In this document: piece by piece, positions 55,641 through 64,000 of the stretch
How the letters are laid out: every line of letters begins with the position of its first letter
Position numbering within the stretch: the stretch's first letter is position 1
From: Brienomyrus brachyistius
Lineage: Eukaryota; Chordata; Actinopteri; Osteoglossiformes; Mormyridae
DNA length: 64,000 bases
Assembly: GCF_023856365.1 (NCBI RefSeq)
Contig: NW_026042410.1
Location: forward strand, 321,501 to 385,500
Reading direction: 5' to 3'
Notes under the pieces: model-generated
Database searches by the model: none
What the model saw: only the letters and a program-made list of their open reading frames with translations
What the model was told of the DNA's origin: nothing
Made by a program: the position numbers and the translations under genes

Positions 55641-57563
55641 TGGAACGCGCCAGCAGCTACACAGTATATTTACAATTATTAGATTGTGAGGCATAAAATA
55701 AGGTGTGAGTAATATAACATAACGACATAATATAAGTAATCATTAATTAATCATTACAGATGGTATGAGGTGTGAACCGCTAGGCTGCTATGGCATGTTT
55801 GGTATCAAACCGATGGAAAATCACTCCAGTTTCCAAATCTGGTCAGTGGTTACCACGAAAGTGGAATATATCAAAAGTTACACCAGCCTAACGAAAATCA
55901 TCAATACAAGGGAAATCACTCTGGTCATAAATCTCAAAAGGACTGATACAGACCCCCTTCCGAAAGCCCGCCAAATGGATGGTCAGCCATTGGTCCAGGA
56001 GTCGAATTCCTGGTCACTCCTATTCACGAACTTTACACTATAAAACCTGGCACCTCAGAACCAAGCCAGGAGAGGAGAAACAGAAGGGAGGAGAAAACAA
56101 AAGACCATCAGCACGAAGAGAGGCAGAGAACATCAGCCCAAGAGAAGAGAAGCCCACAAGAAGCCCTCCTGAAGCCTATCAGTGAAGACCCAGCTGGACA
56201 GAGAACTGCAACCCAGCCCAAGCTTCACGGAGAGGGAATCAGAGGGCGCTCCACTCCAACAACCGCTGCAAACACGCGCCCTCCCTGAGTGCCATCACCC
56301 ATCAGCTCATCAGCCTCCGCAACCAACTGCCAAGACCCCCCCCCCCCCACTCTGCAACCAAGTAAACAAACTTCCTTTCATTTATAACAACCTAAACTCC
56401 TATTCACCTGCTATATTACTTTAGGACAGTATTTCCCACAAATTGCTTGCTTTGCAGAACAGTATTTTCCTTTTAAGGTTACTCATTTTAAATCTGGTCA
56501 TTGCATTTTCATGATTACATTGTTTGTGTCCACTCCGTTATTTCGTGTTTATTGTTTGTTAGGTGTAATGTCTGTCTTATGTTAGTTATAGGAATAAATG
56601 CATGTCTTTTACACAACTTCAGCCTCCGTTCATTGAGTGCTCACAAGAATCCCTGCCTGTGCGATCTACGCTCTGAAACCTCAAATTCGCCTGAAATATC
56701 GCGAGACTCTCTCTCATTGGCCGTGAGGGGAGCTTCGCTACCGATCGTTTACATTACCTGGTGACGCAGCTCGTTGGACAAGCCTTCTATTCTAACCCAG
56801 GTTATTACGTGATACTGGTTATTAATGAGTTCCATTTAAGTCACACATTAACAGACTCACGGTGTTTCGCAATTGAGTTTGAGCCGACCATTCAGCATAA
56901 AAATTGGTTAATAATCACAAGGCACAAGGTTTAAACTTATTCTGAGCACACAATTTAAACTTTTTATGACCGAACGTGCAGTGAAGAAGCGCTACTGTCA
57001 ACTGGTTGCAAAAGTCGCACTCATGGCAATCTGAAGGCATTTAAGCGGGATCATATGGGCTTATTATAGTTATTTTTATTTCTATTATTAGTAGTTATAT
57101 TATTTTGTTTTATTTTCGGTGATTTCATTGTAGTTCTTTCGTATTAAACTGCAGTAAACTTTAACCCTATGTCTGACGAGATTCTCAGATGTAGCGCTTT
57201 GTTTCCAGGTTCAATTCGGACGAGTGTCTCCGTTTCTATATATCCTGGGAGAGATCTCTCTATTAGCGAACGGGAATACTTGTTATGAGGTTCTAACCTA
57301 AATTATGTTGCGCTTGGACATAAGACCGATAGCTTAGTTACCTATCAGGATCATACTCGTATGTGTGTGCCTGCTTTAGACAAAGCAAGTTTAACACAAC
57401 TTTGCGCTGTGAGCCAAGTGTGTGTCATTTAGAAATTGGGAGTCTCCTGTGCTTGAGACCCGCCGTGGTTAAGCACCATTTGCGACGAGATATAGTGCAC
57501 TCACAATTTAAATCTGTCGCCGTAACGCGTGCGCCGTCTCGCTTCAGTAATTGTTTTAAGGGG
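55641..57563 (+). other. Outer right arm: no gene; weak LTR-like signals
   Basis: Partner of 13246-15121. TATA-like ACTATAAAACC near 56037 and AATAAA near 56593 are in LTR-like spacing. A C13 tract lies near 56336. No protein domain recognised. Confidence 0.3.
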
Positions 57564-57564
57564 T

Positions 57565-57705
57565 GATGACGAAGATGACGAATTTACTTTCCTGAAGAGG
57601 AGCAGGATGGGTCACGCGTTCTGTAAGATTTGTCTCCCACGGGGAAGGAACGATGTCAGTCGGCATGAAAAATCCAAGTCATTAGTGAATGACAGAGCCG
57701 CATGA
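57565..57705 (+). pseudogene. hAT/ZBED-type zinc-finger fragment between the arm and the third copy
   Basis: A 46-codon stretch begins with an acidic run (DDEDDEFTF) and reads GHAFCKICLPRGRNDVSRHE before a stop. The pattern AFCxxC...GRxDVxRH is the N-terminal zinc-binding block of hAT transposases and related ZBED-type proteins. A following helix or catalytic domain is absent. This is the only recognisable content of the 180 bp separating the right arm from the third arm copy. Confidence 0.5.
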
Positions 57706-57744
57706 GTGAACATGAAAAATTAATAGAAAATAAATGACAAATGG

Positions 57745-57962
57745 TTATTTTATATTTTATATATTTTATATATTTATATTTATATTATATTTTATATAAT
57801 TTATATTATTTTATATTTCCTGTCTTAAAATGTAAGGGATACTGGAGCCTGGTTGCGGTGGTGGGATGGCTCACGGCGGGTGCCGGAAAATTTCCTTTAT
57901 TTTCAAATCCAAACCTTGACAGGTATGCTGCTGTTCCAAATCATGGGTGCATGTTACAAGTG
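57745..57962 (+). mobile_element. Partial copy of the palindrome-centre element, fused to inner-arm sequence
   Basis: Matches 37109-37317 (AT-rich stretch, GGATACTGGAGCCTGGTTGC, and the terminus CTTGACAGGTATG ending at 57927). It then switches at a GTG shared by both parents (57960-57962) to sequence from 40433 onward. The tRNA-like unit is missing. Confidence 0.85.
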
Positions 57963-58197
57963 TCCCCAAGATCAGGGTGCAGTTTACTCTGCAACTCCAA
58001 TGGAGGGGGACGGGGTTGTCCGTCAAGTTCACCGAACAGAGTTGCGTCCAGTACCACAGGGGGTTGTTATGTCAGGGGAAGATGTTCTGGTAATGTCTCC
58101 TGAGTCTGGGTTGCCCACAGGGGCAACAGAAATGGAATCGGATGAGGACTCTGTGATTTTACGGGGACAGGGCTGGTGGGAGGGGTCGCAATAGAGC
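57962..58197 (+). mobile_element. Ty3/gypsy-like integrase remnant, 5'-truncated (third copy)
   Basis: Starts inside the CPQDQGAVYSATP segment at the fusion joint and keeps VHRTELRPVPQGVV to the stop. Confidence 0.6.
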
Positions 58198-59300
58198 ATC
58201 CACAAGTAGGCCTCGTATAATGGAGGAGGTTATGTCCCCCCCGAGGTGTAGAGACCAGTTAAACGTTCGGTGAGGTCCACCACTGGTCATCATACCAACC
58301 CTTATAAGTTACCACGGTCAGTGAATGATCGTTCGGTTGGGGAGGAAGACCAGTGGTTTGGGGATAGAATTCTTAGCTGTGATCGTTGGGTCATCAATTT
58401 CATTTTGGGGGATGGATTGTAGCCAGGCAATTATAGGCAGGTATAGGAACTGCAGTTCGGACTGGAGGCATAGCCGGGGCGAGATGGCTGTGCATGTTCC
58501 GATGGTAGGGCATATTGGCAAAGGAGCAGGCACGGGAAAGACAGGCAGGGTCCTGATAGATTTGGTGGAGCATCGGCGGGCATATTGAATTTGCAGTGTA
58601 GCAGCCTTTCTGTTTGCTTGTTTCAGGGGTGAACAATCTTATCCGCAAAGGGCCGGTGTGTATGCAGGTTTTCGCTGCAACTCCCTAATTAGATTTCTAA
58701 TTAGAGGACTGATTAGCTGAAGAGTCCTCATACCTGGTTTTGAAGAGCTGACCTAAAGGTTACCCCAAAAACCTGTTTTTTTTTTGTTTGAATGGGGCAG
58801 TGAGTCATGGGGTAAACTACTGTTCTTTAGGGGTTTTCAAGGTGGAATTACGGGTCGATAATTTTAAGGATCAGGTTGTAAACCTCCCTGGTGTTGCTTT
58901 AATATGTTTTATCTGAGGTTGTATCGTGTATTATCAAGCCAGCCGGCTTAGTGGCCTCGGGAGCGGGGTTTAGTGGGAGCAGCTGGCTAGTTTTATTTTC
59001 TTTTTTGTTTGTGTCTTTTTCTTTGTTGTATGTATATTTTGGGTTCATTATTAGGCAGGCTGGGCCTTTTGGCACCTGTAGTCTGGGTGCTGGATTGCCC
59101 ATAGGGGTCTTTTTTATTGCTGTGATTTGCTGTGTCATTCACTAGTGTGATTTGTGCTGGATGTGTTTTTAAGGTTGTGCTGTGGCGTGTACCTGAGCAA
59201 ACTTTGGGCAACCTGTTCTCTTGTTGGCTTTATTGACAAAGGGTGGATTAGTCTAATTACGGCCTGCTACAAATAGCTGCATATAACGTATTAAAAAAAT
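58198..59300. other. No intact gene; retroelement 3' region likely (third copy)
   Basis: Direct copy of 40671-41773. Only one of the two ~75-bp blocks is present, because the other falls in the deleted segment. Confidence 0.4.
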
Positions 59301-59377
59301 CACCTTATGGGTGCTCCGTAGGGTAGCAAGATCTTGAGTTTTTTTTACAGTACTCGGGTACGTTTTAAAATTTTCGA

Positions 59378-59477
59378 CCAATCAGCAAACATTATTCTGA
59401 CAGCATAGCTGGGAAACCAATGAAAAGTGAGTGCAACGTTCTAGAACTTGACTTCGGGTTGACGCTCCCTATAAAAG
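59378..59477 (+). promoter_or_regulatory. Pol II-like promoter: CCAAT x2, heat-shock element, TATA (third copy)
   Basis: All elements are conserved, with CCAAT at 59378-59382 and TATAAAAG at 59470-59477. Confidence 0.5.
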
Positions 59478-59568
59478 AGCTGGGTACTGCTTCAAGGCGT
59501 TCAGTTGGCGCTACCTCCTGATAGAGTAGCACTGTACGGCTCTTGTTCCGTAAAACAACATCAAAAGG

Positions 59569-59787
59569 ATGAAAAAAAAAACAATATTTAAAGAAGACGA
59601 AAAAAATCAATTTTTAAAGAAGACGAAAAAAACATCGTCTAAAAAAATAAGCCAAAAAAATAATATCCGAAGAAGGAAAAACATGCAAAGTAAAAAAAAA
59701 ACAAACAAAAATAAAAAACAATATCCAAAGAAGAAGGAAAAAAACATCCAAAGGGAGAAAAGAAGAACTGAAGGGCCAACGAGGTAG
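59569..59787 (+). CDS. Lysine-rich putative protein, short-frame copy (third copy)
   Basis: 72 codons as in the left arm, with A10 at the variable run. The splice donor after the exon (AGAAGACAAG|GTAAGT) is conserved but lies out of this frame. Confidence 0.3.
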   Translation: MKKKTIFKEDEKNQFLKKTKKTSSKKISQKNNIRRRKNMQSKKKTNKNKKQYPKKKEKNIQREKRRTEGPTR

Positions 59788-60477
59788 GAGGAAATACAAA
59801 TTTCGTTTCAGCACCGTTGGAGTGCCAAGCCGTGAAAAGCATTTGGCCAGAAGACAAGGTAAGTGTTGTATCTGTTATTTTAAAACAGCGCTTTTCAAAA
59901 TGCTGCTTTATAATCGTTTGAGATCGTTAGCCAGTGTGACAGCTGAAGGCTTTTTGAGTTTACCAACATAAAGTTTTATTTCTGTATTAGGACATTGTCA
60001 GGAACAATGATGTGTTCATCGCTATGATGTGGTCAAAAAGCGATGCATTGAATCTTAGAAACATTTGTGATTTTTCAAACGATGCTTTTCCTTTTATTTA
60101 ATCAGTAAAATTTCCATCGGTTTTATATAGTGCCCCTTGAAATATGTCTTTAGCTCATTTTCCGGGCATTTTACTAGAATGCATCCTGAGAAATACACAA
60201 GCTCTGCTGCATTTCCGTGCCTCGATGTTTAGTGCCGAGTATAATTGTTGCAGTTGCCTTTTATATATTCCATGAGACCTGTTGGTACCAAGAGAAGTGT
60301 GAGACTGTCAGGGTGAATTTATCATACAATCGCACGCATAAATACCTGAGGGTTGCCAGTCCTTTTGCGTTGTTACAGGAGGACTAGAGCTGACGAGTGT
60401 GTTTCTACACACTATCAAGGGCATTGTAGTACAGTTTTCTCAGGTGGGAGAATGCTGCCGATCTCCTATTTGACAAT

Positions 60478-60864
60478 ACAGCCCTTGATATATTAGAATA
60501 TTACAGAACTAGAAGCCTTTTGCAAGGAAGAATGTGAGAAAATCCCAAGTACAAGAACTGAAAGCCTTTCAGCTGGCTATAAGAAGCGCTTGTAAGCTGT
60601 GATATCTGGCAGAGGAGGTGTTACTAAGTACTGATTACGTAGGGTGCCCAAACTTTTGCAGAGTGCCATAATAATGTTTTTATTTTGTAATTTTGTTCAA
60701 TTTATGGCATAAAAAGTAACTATTCATCAATGTTTGCTGAAAATATTGTGTATTTTTCCCCCAGTTCCTAAAGAGACTGTATTAACTGATATTGTTGCTT
60801 TTGTAATTGAAAAGATGTTATTTGTCAAGGGGTGCCAAACCTTTGCATAAGACTGTACACAGTG
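60478..60864 (+). mobile_element. Second Tc1/mariner-type remnant (third copy)
   Basis: Direct copy of 42951-43336, ending AAGACTGTA. Confidence 0.6.
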
Positions 60865-61038
60865 TGTGTATGTGTTTATGTGAGTGTGTGTCTGTGTGTG
60901 TGTGTGTATATATATATATGTGTGTGTGTGTATATATTTCTGTATATGCATGTGTATATATATATTTATATATAGTTCACACACATTCAAACTTATTTGA
61001 ATGCACATTCAAAATTATTTTTATTATTATTATTTTCG

Positions 61039-61916
61039 TTTTTTTTTTTTTTTTGTGTTTTAAAATTTTTTATTTTTGCAATGGAAATAAAAATAAAGCA
61101 GTCCTCCGTAGAGGAGGGGTGGTGGAGGGAATATATATATATATATACATATATATAAAATAATTGTCACACAACTGGGGTGACATGCCTTTCCTGCTCA
61201 CCCAATTTTAGTGCACTTTAGTTATGCATAATGACCTTCTAGTCTCGATACACCCATATATATATATGTATATATATATATAGTTTTTTTTGTTTTTTTT
61301 TTGCAATAGACAATAAAAATAACGCAGTTCTCCATAAAGGAGGGATGGTGGATGGAATATATATATACATATATATAAAATAATTGTCACACAACCTGGG
61401 TGACATGCCTTGCCTGCTCACCCAGTTTTAGTGCACCTTAGTTATTCATAATGACCATCTAGTCTCGATACACCCATAAATATATATGTATATATATATA
61501 GTTTTTTTTGTTTTTTTTTTTGCAATAGACAATAAAAATAACGCAGTTCTCCATAAAGGAGGGATGGTGGATGGAATATATATATACATATATATAAAAT
61601 AATTGTCACACAACTTGGGTGACATGCCTTGCCTGCTCACCCAATTTTAGTGCAACTTAGTTATCCATAATGACCAACTAGTCTCGATACACCCATATAT
61701 ATATATATATGTACATATATATATAGTTTTTTTATTAGCAATAGAAAAGAAAAATAACGCAGTTCTCCGTAAAGGAGGGATGGTGGATGGAATATATATA
61801 TATATATATACATTTATATAAAATAATTGTCACACAACCTGGGTGACATGCCTTGCCTGCTCACCCAATTTTAGTGCACCTTAGTTATCCATACTGACCA
61901 TCTAGTCTCGACACAC

Positions 61917-61967
<51 letters not shown>

Positions 61968-62269
61968 GATATTTTTTCTTTTTCTTGTGTTTTTTTTTCG
62001 CAATGGATATTAAAAATAAAGCAGTCCTCCGTAAAGGAGGGGTGGTGGAGGGAATATATATATACATATATATATAAAATAATTGTCACACAACCTGGGT
62101 GACATGCCTTGCCTGCTCACCCAATTTTAGTGCAACTTAGTTATCCATAATGACCAACTAGTCTCGATACACCCATATATATATATATATGTACATATAT
62201 ATAGTTTTATTATTAGCAATAGAAAAGAAAAATAACGCAGTTCTCCGTAAAGGAGGGATGGTGGATGGA

Positions 62270-62321
<52 letters not shown>

Positions 62322-62424
62322 TTATATAAAATAATTGTCACACAACCTGGGTGACATGCCTTGCCTGCTCACCCAATTTTAGTGCACTTTAGTTATCCAT
62401 ACTGACCATCTAGTCTCGACACAC

Positions 62425-62487
<63 letters not shown>

Positions 62488-62789
62488 GATATTTTTTCTT
62501 TTTCTTGTGTTTTTTTTTCGCAATGGATATTAAAAATAAAGCAGTCCTCCGTAAAGGAGGGGTGGTGGAGGGAATATATATATACATATATATATGAAAT
62601 AATTGTCACACAACCTGGGTGACATGCCTTGCCTGCTCACCCAATTTTAGTGCAACTTAGTTATCCATAATGACCAACTAGTCTCGATACACCCATATAT
62701 ATATATATATATGTACATATATATAGTTTTTTTATTAGCAATAGAAAAGAAAAATAACGCAGTTCTCCGTAAAGGAGGGATGGTGGATG

Positions 62790-62855
<66 letters not shown>

Positions 62856-62958
62856 TTATATAAAATAATTGTCACACAACCTGGGTGACATGCCTTGCCT
62901 GCTCACCCAATTTTAGTGCACTTTAGTTATCCATACTGACCATCTAGTCTCGACACAC

Positions 62959-63015
<57 letters not shown>

Positions 63016-63435
63016 GATATTTTTTCTTTTTCTTGTGTTTTTTTTTCGCAATGGATATTAAAAATAAAGCAGTCCTCCGTAAAGGAGGGATGGTGGATGG
63101 AATATATATATAAAATAATTGTCACACAACCGGGGTGACATGCCTTGCCTGCTCACCCAATTTTAGTGCACCTTAGTTATTCATAATGACCATCTAGTCT
63201 CGATACACCCATAAATATATATGTATATATATATAGTTTTTTTATTAGCAATAGAAAAGAAAAATAACGCAGTTCTCCGTAAAGGAGGGATGGTGGATGG
63301 AATATATATATATATATATACATTTATATAAAATAATTGTCACACAACCTGGGTGACATGCCTTGCCTGCTCACCCAATTTTAGTGCACTTTAGTTATCC
63401 ATAATGACCATCTAGTCTCGATACACCCATGAATA

Positions 63436-63504
<69 letters not shown>

Positions 63505-63691
63505 TTTCTGTTTTTTTTTTGCAATAGACAATAAAAATAACGCAGTTCTCCGTAAAGGAGGGATGGTGGATGGAATATGTATATGCATATATATAAAATA
63601 ATTGTCACACAACCTGGGTGACATGCCTTGCCTGCTCACCCAATTTTAGTGCACCTCAGTTATCCATACTGACCATCTAGTCTCGACACAC

Positions 63692-63740
<49 letters not shown>

Positions 63741-64000
63741 GATATTTTTTCTTTTTCTTGTGTTTTTTTTTCGCAATGGATATTAAAAATAAAGCAGTCC
63801 TCCGTAAAGGAGGGGTGGTGGAGGGAATATATATATACATTTATTTAAAATAATTGTCACACAACTGGGGAGACATGCCTTGCCTGCTCACCCAATTTTA
63901 GTGCACCTTAGTTATCCATAATGACCAACTAGTCTCGATACACCCATAAATATATATATATATATATATGTACATATATATAGTTTTTTTATTAGCAATA
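61039..64000 (-). repeat. (TA)n-interspersed satellite array, at least 12 units (third copy)
   Basis: Same orientation as the right-arm array. Twelve CTAGTCTCGA motifs are seen before the window ends inside the array. Near 61400-61500 it has a unit matching the left-arm order (the left array has the equivalent near 27600-27700) that the right array lacks. Confidence 0.93.

Larger units (their letters stand above)
37835..57563. repeat. Right arm of the large palindrome
   Basis: Inverted copy of 13246-33690, 19.7 kb long. It is shorter mainly because the TA-satellite array has 13 rather than 16 units. Homology ends at 57563. The next base starts unrelated sequence. Confidence 0.97.
57745..64000. 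repeat. Third copy of arm sequence (direct repeat of the right arm), truncated by the window end
   Basis: From 57960 on it follows 40433 onward at a constant offset of about 17527. It carries the integrase remnant, retroelement region, promoter, lysine-rich frame, Tc1 remnant and satellite array in the same order and orientation as the right arm. Differences are single bases and microsatellite lengths. Confidence 0.96.

Overview
This window is eukaryotic and repeat-rich, most likely from a ray-finned fish (teleost-like). It holds no long uninterrupted host gene. The mobile elements are typical of fish: L2/CR1-like LINE fragments, tRNA-derived SINEs with ATGG/ATCC tails, a Tc1/mariner element with long inverted repeats, hAT-type pieces and Ty3/gypsy-like remnants. 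The few host-like coding signals sit in introns-and-exons context. The species cannot be named from the sequence.

The dominant feature is a palindrome of about 44 kb. The left arm (13246-33690) and right arm (37835-57563) are near-identical inverted copies. They flank a 4.1 kb centre (33691-37834) that is itself a mosaic of smaller inverted and direct repeats carrying tRNA-like units. Only 180 bp beyond the right arm (from about 57745 to the window end), a third copy starts in the same orientation as the right arm. It joins a piece of the palindrome centre directly to inner-arm sequence, so it looks like a deletion derivative. The locus therefore resembles an ampliconic region, although an assembly artefact has to be excluded.

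Outside the palindrome (1-13245) lie degenerate retroelements: an L2-type LINE, an LTR-element tail, and a LINE inserted with target duplication into a minus-strand reading frame. There are also two MITE-like DNA elements, SINE pieces, and a 1.8 kb satellite of 46-bp units with a 15-unit (690 bp) higher-order repeat just outside the left arm.

Reading inward, each arm carries a LINE nested in another LINE and a four-exon chemerin/cystatin-fold-like secreted-protein gene whose first exon is frame-disrupted in both copies. Next come a hAT BED-domain fragment, an unassigned exon-like block, a GC-rich proline-rich LTR-element tail, a Tc1 element with an internally shortened transposase, and a (TA)n-rich satellite of about 240-bp units (16 units left, 13 right, at least 12 in the third copy). 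The inner part has a Tc1 remnant, a lysine-rich reading frame behind an apparent CCAAT/heat-shock-element/TATA promoter, a gypsy integrase C-terminal remnant and a full SINE. The most gene-like items are the chemerin-like exons and the lysine-rich frame. Both exist in multiple copies that differ by small indels.
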